Origin: Elusimicrobiota bacterium
GTDB taxonomy: Bacteria > Elusimicrobiota > Elusimicrobia > UBA1565 > UBA9628
Length of the DNA: 54,926 bases
Reading direction: 5' to 3'
Assembly (NCBI GenBank): GCA_016218545.1
Contig: JACRDQ010000012.1
Coordinates: forward strand, 1-54,926
The position numbers and the translations under genes are program-made. Below the pieces are notes generated by a model that searched no databases, had not been told where the DNA came from, and worked only from the letters and a program-made list of their open reading frames with translations. The number at the start of each line of letters is the position of its first letter. Positions within the stretch are counted from its first letter, which is position 1. Shown here piece by piece: positions 7,317-16,077 of this stretch.

Positions 7317-8261
7317 TCAGCCTTCCTCGTCTTCGAGGATGCTGCGCCGCACCGCGTCAGGGGACAGGAAGGAAGGACAGAGCTCGGCGGCTGAATAGTA
7401 GACGTCGAGCTGATAGAGCCCGGCGCACACAGGCTCCAAGGAGCACGAGCGGCAGGGCTTGCCCTTGGCATAGGTCCAGAAATGCTTGTTCTGGGACTGC
7501 AAGCCCTTCTGATCGAGGAAGTAGATGCTCCGGTCCTCCTCCTTGACCAGCTTGCGGGTCTCGGTGGAGCGGTGCGGGAACTCGGCCATGAAGCACAGGG
7601 GCACGCGGTCCACGCGAAAGGTGCGGCCCGAGGCGTCCAGCATGGTCATGGCCAGGTGCAGGGAGACCTCGAGGTCCCTCAGCTTCGGCACCAGGCTCGG
7701 GTCCAGGGAGGCCCTGTTCATGAGGGGGTCGAGGTTGTTCCAGACGAAGTGCTTGAGGCGCGGCCAGCGCTCCATGAGCCAGGCCACGAGGACATGGAGC
7801 TCGCCTGCGTTCCTCTTGCAGATGGTGGTGTTGATGTCCACGCGCAAGCCGAGCTTGGCCGCGATGTCGAGGGTGCGCTGGATGTTGGCCAGAGATGCCC
7901 GGTTCTGGGACAGGCCGGCTTGCATGGCGGCGGAAGCGGAGTGCACGGACACGTGGATGTGTTGAAGGCCTGCCTTGGCCAAAGACGCGAGGAAGCCCTT
8001 CTCAGCGGTCCTCTGGCCGTTGGTGATGAGCCTGGGAGGCAGCCCCTTCTCGATCGCGTAGGAGATGAGCCTGGGCAGCTCCTTGAAAAGGGTGGGCTCT
8101 CCGCCTGTCAGGATGAGGCCCGCGAATCCCTTCTTGGCGAATCGGTCCACCAGGGACTCGGCCTCCTTCCAAGTGATGACGCGGCCGTTAGCGGGGTTGG
8201 AGCAGAACACGCACTTCTGGTTGCAGACCCGCGCCACCTGCATGTAGGCGAGCTCAGCCAT
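7317..8261 (-). CDS. Radical SAM protein, close paralogue of 36978-37961
   Basis: A 314-residue rSAM enzyme. The [4Fe-4S] cysteines are C13, C17 and C20 (RVCNQKCVFCSNPANGR), GGEP is in LILTGGEPTLF, and a C-terminal CRSCSLEPVCAGLYQLDVYY element may hold an auxiliary cluster. It is nearly co-linear with the protein at 36978-37961, sharing WNNLDPLMNRA, EFPHRSTETRK and a matching YFLD-K-GL tail. Even its 8-nt overlap with the upstream gene is the same in both places. The substrate is unknown. It is the last gene after the carbamoyltransferase fusion, so it probably acts in the same pathway. Confidence 0.9.
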   Translation of the reverse strand: MAELAYMQVARVCNQKCVFCSNPANGRVITWKEAESLVDRFAKKGFAGLILTGGEPTLFKELPRLISYAIEKGLPPRLITNGQRTAEKGFLASLAKAGLQHIHVSVHSASAAMQAGLSQNRASLANIQRTLDIAAKLGLRVDINTTICKRNAGELHVLVAWLMERWPRLKHFVWNNLDPLMNRASLDPSLVPKLRDLEVSLHLAMTMLDASGRTFRVDRVPLCFMAEFPHRSTETRKLVKEEDRSIYFLDQKGLQSQNKHFWTYAKGKPCRSCSLEPVCAGLYQLDVYYSAAELCPSFLSPDAVRRSILEDEEG

Positions 8262-11200
8262 GGGCTTTCACCGTCTTGAGCTCTCCGGAGCCGAAGGCCT
8301 CGAGATAGAGCGGCCAGGTCTTGGGGCAGCGCTCGGTCAAGGAGCAGCTCCTGCACGCAGGAGGCTCGGGCCGCCGCGCGATCTGCTCGCCGAGGGTCTC
8401 GTGCACGCCGTTCAAGTCATCAGCCCGGAACCTGTCCCAGGTCTTGGCAGTCTCGGCTCCGGAGCGCAGTCTTTCGGGCAGCAGGCACAGGGGCAGGCCC
8501 TCGGTCGAGACCGCAAGACCCGAGCCCTGGGCCAGCCGAGCAGCCTCAGCCACGGCGCGGCTTGCGTCCGAGAGCCTGACCAGGGGTTCGAAGACCGCGT
8601 CGCGGGGAAGCTGGACAGGCCTTGGAAAATTGAACTGCACGCGAGTCACGTTGAGCTTGGCCAGGAGAACAGGGACGCTGCTCAAGCGCTCAAGGTTCCT
8701 AGCCAGGACCGGGACCGTGACCAGGACGCTCTTGCCTGCGTTGAGCAGGACCTTGATGCCCATGAGGGCTTCGCGAAACGACCCTCGCACCCCGGACAAC
8801 TCGTCGTGGCAGGCTTCGTCCGCGGACAAGAGCACGACCTCGGCGGCGTCCACCGCCTCGAGCAGGCCGGCCCTGAGCTCGGGCCTGCCAAAGAGCCTGG
8901 CATGGGTCTGGACCTGGATGAAGCGATAGCCCATGGCCCTGGCCTTGGCTGATAGCTCGGCCAAGCGCGGCCAGAGCCCAGGTTCTCCGCGCATGTACAC
9001 GAGCTCATCGCACCCCGCTTCCCTGCCCTTTTCGAGCGCTTCCACCGCTGACCTGAAAGGCCGGGGCTTGAGACCTTTGAGGTCCCGGATGGTGCAGTGC
9101 GGGCACGCCAGGTCGCAGTCCACGGTCAGCCTGAGGGACAGCCGTCTTCCCGAGGCTTTCCCGTAGGTCTTGCCGCCTTTTGCCCGCGGCTTGCAAGGCT
9201 TGCGCTCCACGACGAAGGGGCCCATGACCAGAAAATCCAGGCCCATGTCCGTGAAGGCCGAGAGCGCTTCCTGAGGAGTGGCCACGATGGGTTCGCCCTT
9301 GCGGTTGAAAGAGGTATTGAGCACCATGGGCACCTTGGTCAAGCGCTCGAACTCGGACAAGAGCCTGTGGAACACGGGGTCCGTGTCAGGGTGCACGCTC
9401 TGGGGCCGCGTCGTGCCGTCTACATGCAGGACAGCGGGGATCCTGGAGGCTTGGGCCCGCTTCACCGGGACCGTGAAGAGCATGAAGCGCGAGTCTTGAG
9501 GGTCCTCGAACCAATCCCCTTCCCTTCCCGCGATGACGGAGGGGCCGAACGGCCTGAACGCGTGCCGCTCCTTGAGGCCGTTGACCTTGTCCTTCATGCC
9601 CGCTGACCTGGGATCAGCCAGGATGCTCCGGCCTCCCAGGGCCCTTGGCCCGAACTCAAGCCTCCCCTGGAACCACCCCGCGACTTTCCCTTGAGCCAGG
9701 AGAGCCGCGGCCTCCTTGGCCTGGTCCTTGGAGCGATGATACGCCAGGCCTGACCCGGCGAGCGCTGCTTCGAGCTCCGCCTCCGGGAACTCAGGGCCGA
9801 GCCCGGCATGCTCCAGGATCATGGGCTTGGCCTTAGGGTCGGTCAAAGCCAGGGCCTCGAGCGCGGCGCCCAAGGCAGTGCCGGCGTCATTGGCCCCGGG
9901 CTGGACGAACATGGCCTTGGGCTTGAGCCGCTCCCTGATGACCTGGTTCATCCTGCAGTTGAGGGCCACGCCTCCGGCAAGGCAAAGCCCTTCAGGCCTG
10001 GCAGGCACGAACCGGTCGAGCACGGCAAGGATGGCATCCTCAAGAGCAGCCTGGAGCGAAGCTGCCAGCTCCAGGTGCGCAGGCTTGAGAGGCCCCTCCT
10101 CGGTCCTGGAGAAGGCTGCCAGGTCCTGGCCCAGGTCCTCGTTGATGGACATCTCCTCAGGCCCTTTCCAGGACAGCCAGCGGCCGAACGCCACCTTGGG
10201 CTTGCCCATGGCAGCCAGGGCCATGACGATGCCTTGGCCGTGCGTGCCGAATCCCAGCAGCCGCGTCACGGACTCGTACACCCCGCCGATGGAGCGCCGC
10301 GACAAGGACCTCAGCTCATAGACCTGCTCGATGACTCCTTTCCTGGCGCGGAACACGGCGGCGGTCTGGCGCTCGCCCCTGCCGTCTGCGGTCAGGACCC
10401 ACGCTTCCTTCTGTCCGGACAACCTGAAGGCGGAGGCAGCGTGACAGAGATGATGAGGGATGAACATGAGCCTGCCGGAGCGGATGATGGGAAGGCTCTC
10501 AGGAGCCTTGCGGCCGCAAGCTCCGGCCACGGCCAGGCCGTAGCGCGGGGGCAGGCCATTGACCGCGATGAGGTCCACGTCGTCGAGGGTGAGGCCCGCC
10601 TGGGTCAGGAGCAGCCTGATGGCCCTGCGGCAGAAGGACTCCTCGATGGCAAAGCCGTAGCGCCGAGCGCCGGCAGGAGGCCAGCCATGGTGGCGCACGC
10701 GGCTGAGCTTCTCCTCCTCGACCGCTCCCACGAGCCTGCCGTCCTTGATGAGGCAGGCAGCGTGCTCCTGCATGGTGTTGATGGCCAGGCCCAGGATGAC
10801 CGCGGGCTTCTTCGCCGGCCCCGGCTTGGGCAGAAGATAGGACGGCGGAAACGGCGCCGGCTGGCAGGGGCCGGAGAGGCCCTTCAAGCGCGAGAGCCAG
10901 CCCTGCCTGCAGGCAGCCTCGGCCCGCATGGCGCTGGTGAAGGAGTAACCGGGACGCAGAGCATCACGCGGACAGGATTCCACGCAGCCAAAGCACCTCA
11001 GGCAGTCCTCTGCCCTGCCTGGCCGCGCTTTTCCGCCAGGCGCGAGCCTTCCGACCGGACAGACCTTGGCGCACGTGCCGCAGCCGGAGCATCTGGCCGC
11101 ATCCGGGACCACGGCCTCGCCGGAACGGCTCTCACGGGCGATGGTCGGCCTGCGCAGGAGCCCGCACTCCAGCCCATCGAGCAGGACGCGGAAATCCGAA

Positions 11201-11736
11201 GGCGGAGCGACCGAAGAGCCTTTGACCTGGCTCTCCAGCCAATCCAAGGCCCGCTTCTCAAGGGAGGCTGCGACGAAATGGGCGGGCTTGAACCCGGACA
11301 GGTTCTCAAGCCTCTTCCACTCGAGGAAGAAGGGCTCTTTGGCCCCTGACCCGAGCCGCTTGGCCAGGGTCCTCTTGGCAGCGGCAAGAGACGAGGCATC
11401 GATGTCGAGCTCGACCATGCTGACGGTCAGGACCGGGACTCTGCGCAGGTCCACGAGCCCGGCCTTAAAGCCAGGACCGAACTTCCCTTCGCTGAGGCGC
11501 ACGGACCAGCCCGCAAGCCGGTCCTTGAGCCACGCATGCGCGTGCTCGACCTCCTGGCCGGCCAAGTCCTCGGCCCTGAGCTCGAGCGCCGCGCCCTCGT
11601 CGTCGAGCGCCAGCCTGAACACGTCGAGCCTGGCTGCCACGCCGGCCAGGAGGTCGGAAGGCTCAAGCCTGATCCCGAAGGCATCCGTGATGGGCCTGCT
11701 CGTCGCGGCAGGAGCGCTTTTTCTTCGGTCTGACAT
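8254..11736 (-). CDS. Ferredoxin / NodU-type carbamoyltransferase / radical SAM fusion
   Basis: About 1160 residues. Residues 1-210 are an unrecognised domain. At about 216-255 come two 4Fe-4S ferredoxin motifs (CSGCGTCAKVCP and CLRCFGCVESCP). At about 312-860 follows a complete NodU/CmcH/TobZ-type O-carbamoyltransferase: ILGLAINTMQEHAACLIKDG and HHLCHAASAF in the Kae1-like part, then FGPRALGGRSILADPR and HAFRPFGPSV in the YrdC-like part. From about 865 there is an rSAM domain (CDLACPHC near residue 871) whose GGEP is altered to RGEP. A final C-x2-C-x5-C lies near the C-terminus. Carbamoyltransferases of this type move carbamoyl from carbamoyl phosphate to a hydroxyl group. The start at 11736 is chosen from a TACAAT box 18 nt upstream; in-frame ATGs at 11763, 11766 and 11841 are possible. 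Confidence 0.88.
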   Translation of the reverse strand: MSDRRKSAPAATSRPITDAFGIRLEPSDLLAGVAARLDVFRLALDDEGAALELRAEDLAGQEVEHAHAWLKDRLAGWSVRLSEGKFGPGFKAGLVDLRRVPVLTVSMVELDIDASSLAAAKRTLAKRLGSGAKEPFFLEWKRLENLSGFKPAHFVAASLEKRALDWLESQVKGSSVAPPSDFRVLLDGLECGLLRRPTIARESRSGEAVVPDAARCSGCGTCAKVCPVGRLAPGGKARPGRAEDCLRCFGCVESCPRDALRPGYSFTSAMRAEAACRQGWLSRLKGLSGPCQPAPFPPSYLLPKPGPAKKPAVILGLAINTMQEHAACLIKDGRLVGAVEEEKLSRVRHHGWPPAGARRYGFAIEESFCRRAIRLLLTQAGLTLDDVDLIAVNGLPPRYGLAVAGACGRKAPESLPIIRSGRLMFIPHHLCHAASAFRLSGQKEAWVLTADGRGERQTAAVFRARKGVIEQVYELRSLSRRSIGGVYESVTRLLGFGTHGQGIVMALAAMGKPKVAFGRWLSWKGPEEMSINEDLGQDLAAFSRTEEGPLKPAHLELAASLQAALEDAILAVLDRFVPARPEGLCLAGGVALNCRMNQVIRERLKPKAMFVQPGANDAGTALGAALEALALTDPKAKPMILEHAGLGPEFPEAELEAALAGSGLAYHRSKDQAKEAAALLAQGKVAGWFQGRLEFGPRALGGRSILADPRSAGMKDKVNGLKERHAFRPFGPSVIAGREGDWFEDPQDSRFMLFTVPVKRAQASRIPAVLHVDGTTRPQSVHPDTDPVFHRLLSEFERLTKVPMVLNTSFNRKGEPIVATPQEALSAFTDMGLDFLVMGPFVVERKPCKPRAKGGKTYGKASGRRLSLRLTVDCDLACPHCTIRDLKGLKPRPFRSAVEALEKGREAGCDELVYMRGEPGLWPRLAELSAKARAMGYRFIQVQTHARLFGRPELRAGLLEAVDAAEVVLLSADEACHDELSGVRGSFREALMGIKVLLNAGKSVLVTVPVLARNLERLSSVPVLLAKLNVTRVQFNFPRPVQLPRDAVFEPLVRLSDASRAVAEAARLAQGSGLAVSTEGLPLCLLPERLRSGAETAKTWDRFRADDLNGVHETLGEQIARRPEPPACRSCSLTERCPKTWPLYLEAFGSGELKTVKAHG

Positions 11737-11754
11737 GGCCGGGGTGGAGCTCTC

Positions 11755-11760
11755 ATTGTA
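11755..11760 (-). promoter_or_regulatory. -10 candidate for the carbamoyltransferase fusion
   Basis: The minus strand reads TACAAT, placed 18 nt before the ATG at 11736. It supports that start over the upstream in-frame ATGs, which would lie ahead of the transcript. The -35 region is not recognisable. Confidence 0.35.
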
Positions 11761-11814
11761 CATCATCCCTCGACGAGCCGCCACGCGGATGCCGCCATGG
11801 CTCCCAGCCGCTCC

Positions 11815-11826
11815 GTGTGGTATAAT
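11815..11826 (+). promoter_or_regulatory. Extended -10 promoter for the MEDS sensor operon
   Basis: GTGTGGTATAAT contains a perfect TATAAT at 11821-11826 preceded by TGG, an extended -10. The predicted start near 11833 leaves a leader of about 32 nt with an AGGAGG ribosome site at 11853-11858, 6 nt before the ATG at 11865. An out-of-frame ATG sits at 11860. No strong -35 box was seen. Confidence 0.6.
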
Positions 11827-11864
11827 CGAGACCTGGTTCAAGAGACCGCGCCAGGAGGCATGCC

Positions 11865-12500
11865 ATGCAGGCCAATGGGAAGAAACGGGACTCGGGGATA
11901 CCTCTCGTCGGAGAACTGCCCTGGGGAAGCCACTTCTGCCAGTTCTACCGCACGCAGAAGGACCTCCTCGACGTGGTGGTCCCGTACCTGCGGGCAGGAC
12001 TGGAGAACAACGAGTTCTGCGTCTGGGTCACCTCGGACTTCCTGACCAAGGCAGACGCGCTCAAAGCCCTCAAGAAAAACGTCCCCGCTTTCAGAGAACG
12101 CCTCGAGAAGCGCCAGATCGAGGTCTTCCCCTACACGGATTGGTATCTCAAGGGAGGCTCCTTCGACCTGCAGAGGACCCTCGACATGTGGATGGAGAAG
12201 CACACGGAAGCCCTGTCCCGGGGTTTCTCGGGCATGAGGGTCACGGGCAACCCCTACTGGATCGACAACAAGAAAGACTGGGATGACTTCGCCTGCTACG
12301 AAGCCAAGATCAACGAGGTCATCGGCGGCACCAAGCTCCTGGTCCTGTGCACCTACTCCATGGACAAGTGCGGGGTGGGGGAGATCCTCGACGTGGTGAA
12401 GAACCACGAGTTCGCCCTGGCCATCAACCACGGAGCCTGGCAGATCGTCAACATGCCTGCGGCCTGCTGCAGCATCCGTCGCGAGACCGCCGCTCGCTGA
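11865..12500 (+). CDS. MEDS (DcmR-type sensory) domain protein
   Basis: This 211-residue protein is a single MEDS domain (methanogen/methylotroph DcmR sensory domain). It opens with GELPWGSHFCQFYRTQKDLLDVVVPYLRAGLENNEFCVWVTSD and contains the GFSGMRVTGNPYW and LCTYSMDKCG elements seen in the family. MEDS domains have a RecA-like fold and are thought to bind small hydrocarbon-derived signals. It lacks any output domain and probably works with the kinase encoded next, whose ATG overlaps its TGA by one base (TGATG). The AGGAGG site supports the start at 11865. Confidence 0.85.
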   Translation: MQANGKKRDSGIPLVGELPWGSHFCQFYRTQKDLLDVVVPYLRAGLENNEFCVWVTSDFLTKADALKALKKNVPAFRERLEKRQIEVFPYTDWYLKGGSFDLQRTLDMWMEKHTEALSRGFSGMRVTGNPYWIDNKKDWDDFACYEAKINEVIGGTKLLVLCTYSMDKCGVGEILDVVKNHEFALAINHGAWQIVNMPAACCSIRRETAAR

Positions 12501-14638
12501 TGAGGCCGAGGGAGCGGGAATCCGGCCTCCCCTCGGTCGACGCGCTGCCCTGGGGCACCCATTTCTGCTGCTTCCACCAGACCGATCAGGACCTCCTGGA
12601 CCTCCTCGTCCCTTTCTTCAAGGCCGGGCTCGACCATGACGAGGCCTGCCTGTGGGAGGTCTCCGGGAGCCTGAGCGTCTCGGCCGCGGCCCAGGCCTTG
12701 GCCAAGGCTGTCCCGGCCCTGGAGCGCCGCCAGCGCCAAGGCCAGGTGCGCATCATGCCGGCCGGGAGCACGCTCCCGTCGGATGGGGCCGCGGAGCAGG
12801 ACCTCGTGCGCAGTCTCGACGAAGCCATGACGCATGGGTTCGCCGGGCTGAGGCTCGCGCGGGGAGCCGCGCCCTCAAGACCTGGCGCCAGGGATTTCGT
12901 CTCTCCAGGCGCCCAGGCCGTGCGCCGCCTGAACGTCCTCGCGGCCTTCACCTATCCCCGAGCGCCCTTCAACGCCTCCGCGCTCATGGAGGTGGTCCAG
13001 TCCCACCGGTTCGCGCTCCTGCGCGACGCTCGCGGCTGGGAGGTCATCGAGGGCTCCGCGGCCCGCGCAGGCAAGGACGCGCTCAAGGACACCGAGGAGA
13101 TACTGCGCAGCGTCTTCGCGAACATGTCCGAGGGTTTCGCCTATCACCGGATCCTGCTGGATTCCTCGGGCAAGCCCGTGGATTACGTCTTCCTCGAGGT
13201 CAACCAGGCGTTCGAGGAGCTCACGGGCCTCAAGGCCGACGACATCGTGGGCAGGCGGGTCACGGAGGCCCTCCCTGGGATCGAGGAAGACCCGTCCGAC
13301 TGGATCGGCAGGTACGGCAAGGTCGCGCTGACCGGGGAGGCCGTGCGCTTCGAGAGCCATGCCGCGGCCCTCGGGAAGTGGTTCGCGGTCTCGGCCTTCA
13401 GCCCCCATCGCGGCTTCTTCGCCGCGATCTTCTCCGACATCACGACCCGCAAGGATGCCGAGCAGTCGCTCAGGGAGAGCGAGGAGCGCTTCCGCGCGAT
13501 CACGGAGTCATCGCTCACCCTGATCGCGGTCAGCCGGGTCTCGGACGGGACCATCCTGTTCACGAACGCGGCCTACGACAGGGCGGTCGCGTACGCTCCC
13601 GGCGAGCTCATCGGCCGCAAGGCGCCCGAGCTCTACGCGGATCCCGCGGACCACCGACGGGTCCTGGCGGCCCTTGAGCGGGACGGCTTCCTCAGGGATT
13701 TCGAGCTGGAGATCATCAAAAAGGACGGCGCGCGGTGCTGGCTCTCCTATTCCTCGCGCCTCATCCGGTTCAAAGGAGAGGCCGCCGTGCTCGGCGCGTC
13801 CGTCGACGTGACCGAGCGCAGGCGGGCCACGGAGCAGCTGCGCCAGGCCCACGCGGAGCTGGAGGCGCGGGTAGCCGAGCGCACCGCCGACCTCGACGCG
13901 GCCAACGCGGAGCTCAAGCGCTCCAATGCCGAGCTCGAGCAGTTCGCGCACGTGGCCTCGCACGACCTCCAGGAGCCCCTGCGCATGGTGGCGAGCTTCA
14001 CCCAGCTCCTCGCGCGCCGCTACAAGGGCAAGCTCGACCAGCAGGCCGACGAGTACATCGCCTTCGCGGTCAGCGGCGCGGTGAGGATGCAGGAGCTCGT
14101 GGCGGGACTGCTCGAGTTCTCGCGCATCAGCCGTCAGTCGAGCGTCAGCAAGGAGGTCTCCTGCGGGACCGAGCTCTCCGCGGCCCTGATCCAGCTGCGC
14201 CTCTCCCTCGACGAGGCAGGGGCGCAGGTCGACTGCGGCCCCATGCCGACCATCGTCGCGGATCCCGTCCAGCTCCGGCGCCTGTTCCAAAACCTCATCG
14301 CGAACGCGGTCAAGTTCCGCAAACAGGACGCGCCGCCCCGCATCCGCGTGGCCGCGTCCGAGGACGCCAGGGAGTGGCGCTTCTCGATCGAAGACAACGG
14401 CATCGGCATCGAGTCCTCCCAGATCCCCCGCCTGTTCAGGATCTACCAGCGCCTGCACCGCAGGGAGGACATCCCAGGCCACGGCCTGGGCCTGGCCATC
14501 TGCAGGAGGATCGTGGAGCACAGCGGAGGAAGGATCTGGGTGGAGTCCGAGCCCGGCAAGGGCTCGACCTTCCACTTCACCCTGCCCAAGCAGCGGTCTC
14601 CCCGGGACGCGGCTACTTCGACAGAGCCAGCGAGATGA
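12500..14638 (+). CDS. MEDS-PAS-PAS sensor histidine kinase
   Basis: About 712 residues. Residues 1-180 are a second MEDS domain (DALPWGTHFCCFHQTDQDLLDLLVPFFKAGLDHDEACLW). Two PAS domains follow (about 200-325 and 330-455), then a coiled coil rich in ERTADLDAANAEL, the HisKA helix with phospho-acceptor H488 (ASHDLQEPLRM), and a HATPase with NLIANAVKF, DNGIGIE and GHGLGLAICRRIV boxes. No receiver domain is attached, and no response regulator is encoded in the window. It is translationally coupled to the MEDS protein before it. The 3' end overlaps the convergent dacB-like gene by 26 nt. Confidence 0.92.
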   Translation: MRPRERESGLPSVDALPWGTHFCCFHQTDQDLLDLLVPFFKAGLDHDEACLWEVSGSLSVSAAAQALAKAVPALERRQRQGQVRIMPAGSTLPSDGAAEQDLVRSLDEAMTHGFAGLRLARGAAPSRPGARDFVSPGAQAVRRLNVLAAFTYPRAPFNASALMEVVQSHRFALLRDARGWEVIEGSAARAGKDALKDTEEILRSVFANMSEGFAYHRILLDSSGKPVDYVFLEVNQAFEELTGLKADDIVGRRVTEALPGIEEDPSDWIGRYGKVALTGEAVRFESHAAALGKWFAVSAFSPHRGFFAAIFSDITTRKDAEQSLRESEERFRAITESSLTLIAVSRVSDGTILFTNAAYDRAVAYAPGELIGRKAPELYADPADHRRVLAALERDGFLRDFELEIIKKDGARCWLSYSSRLIRFKGEAAVLGASVDVTERRRATEQLRQAHAELEARVAERTADLDAANAELKRSNAELEQFAHVASHDLQEPLRMVASFTQLLARRYKGKLDQQADEYIAFAVSGAVRMQELVAGLLEFSRISRQSSVSKEVSCGTELSAALIQLRLSLDEAGAQVDCGPMPTIVADPVQLRRLFQNLIANAVKFRKQDAPPRIRVAASEDAREWRFSIEDNGIGIESSQIPRLFRIYQRLHRREDIPGHGLGLAICRRIVEHSGGRIWVESEPGKGSTFHFTLPKQRSPRDAATSTEPAR

Positions 14639-16073
14639 GCAGGTCCTGGTGGATGCGCTCGATCTCAGCAGGCGAGCCGGTGTAGTTGTTGACGATGAAG
14701 GTGAAGGCCAGGAGCCTTCCCGCCTTGTTCGTGAAGTAGCCGCTGTAGGAGCGTATCCCGCTGAGGGACCCCGACTTGATCCTGAGGGAACCTTCCAGCA
14801 CGCTCCCCTTGCCGAAGTCCTTGATGTGGCCGAACCCCTCCGGGTCTCCCGGGAAGACCAGGGACTCCTGGAAATCCGCGGAGACCGGGCTCTTGGACAT
14901 GAAGACGAGCAGCTCGGTCATGGCCCGGGCGGTGGTCAGGTCCAGGCGCGAGAGGCCGCAGGCGTCCTCGAGCCGCAGGCCCGAGGTCTCGATCCCGGCT
15001 GAGCGGAGGAACTCCTTCACCGCTGCGCCGGCTCCGGCCACGGACCCGGACTTGCCGCGCTTGAGCGCTACCGCCCTGGAGAGCATCTCAGCGTAGAGGT
15101 TGAAGCTCCTCTTGTTGGTCAGCCTCACGATGTCCTTCAAGGCAGGCGACTCCGTGCGGAACAGGACCTTGGACTCGTCGACCGGCGCTGGTCCCTGCGA
15201 CACCTTGGCCCTTCCCAGGACCTCGATCCCGGACCGCTTCAGGAAGGAGGCGAAGGCCTGGCTTGCGAACAGGGCCGGCTCAGGCAGAGCGCCCTTGATG
15301 GCGAACTCGGAGGTCCCCGCGGGCAAGGACCCGCGCAGGACCGCGCGGTAGCCTCCGGGCGCGTTGTAGATGTAGCCGTTGTCTCCCGTGTCGGCCGGCC
15401 CGGTCAGCATGCGGTTCTCGAAGGAGAGGCCCGGGACCTCGGGCTCCAGCCTCAGCACGACCGCGGGCTCGCCTGAGCGGCTCCCTGGCGCGAACACCAG
15501 GCGATAGAGGTTGTCGTTGATGCTCAAGCCCTCGGCGGAAGCCGCGTAGTAGTTCCCGATGTCCTCCCAGGTCCAGGAGCCCGGGATGCCCGGCCCGTCG
15601 AAGAGAGCGGCATCGGCCACGACATCGCCTTCCACGGTCTTGACCCCGGCGCCTGAGAGCGCCTTGAGCCAGTCGGCGAAGACCTCCTCCATGGCTTTCC
15701 CGCCGCGGACCAGGGTCGAGCCCAAGGACGGGTCTCCCCCGCCTTTGATGATGAGGTTCCCCTTGAGCTTGCGGCCGGCCACTACGCCGTCATGGTGCAG
15801 GACCGTGGCGAAGCGGTGCTCGGACCCCAGGTCCGAGAGGGCCGCGCCGGAGGCGAAAAGCTTGAGCGTGCTCCCCGGCACCAGGCTCTTGTCCTCGTTG
15901 AGAGAGACCACGGTCTTGCCCGTAGCCGCGTCCTTGACGCACAAGCCCCACTGGGCGGAGGCCAGGGGAGGCTGGGATGCGAGCTTGCGGACTCTTGCCT
16001 CCGCTCCGCCGGCCTGGACGGACGCGGCCTGGAGGGAGAGACACACGACCGTCAGCAGGGAGACCACGCGCAC
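14613..16073 (-). CDS. dacB: D-alanyl-D-alanine carboxypeptidase / endopeptidase (PBP4, peptidase S13)
   Basis: This 486-residue exported protein has a signal peptide (MRVVSLLTVVCLSLQAASVQA) and all three S13 motifs: SxxK as S68-T-L-K71 in VPGSTLKL, SxN in KRSFNLYAE, and KSG in RIKSGSLSG. It also has the GGGDPSLG segment typical of PBP4. It trims or cuts peptidoglycan cross-links in the periplasm. It begins 4 nt after the rSAM gene at 16078, so it is probably the last gene of that operon, which is unusual company. It converges on, and overlaps by 26 nt, the histidine kinase gene. Confidence 0.93.
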   Translation of the reverse strand: MRVVSLLTVVCLSLQAASVQAGGAEARVRKLASQPPLASAQWGLCVKDAATGKTVVSLNEDKSLVPGSTLKLFASGAALSDLGSEHRFATVLHHDGVVAGRKLKGNLIIKGGGDPSLGSTLVRGGKAMEEVFADWLKALSGAGVKTVEGDVVADAALFDGPGIPGSWTWEDIGNYYAASAEGLSINDNLYRLVFAPGSRSGEPAVVLRLEPEVPGLSFENRMLTGPADTGDNGYIYNAPGGYRAVLRGSLPAGTSEFAIKGALPEPALFASQAFASFLKRSGIEVLGRAKVSQGPAPVDESKVLFRTESPALKDIVRLTNKRSFNLYAEMLSRAVALKRGKSGSVAGAGAAVKEFLRSAGIETSGLRLEDACGLSRLDLTTARAMTELLVFMSKSPVSADFQESLVFPGDPEGFGHIKDFGKGSVLEGSLRIKSGSLSGIRSYSGYFTNKAGRLLAFTFIVNNYTGSPAEIERIHQDLLISLALSK

Positions 16074-16077
16074 CTCC

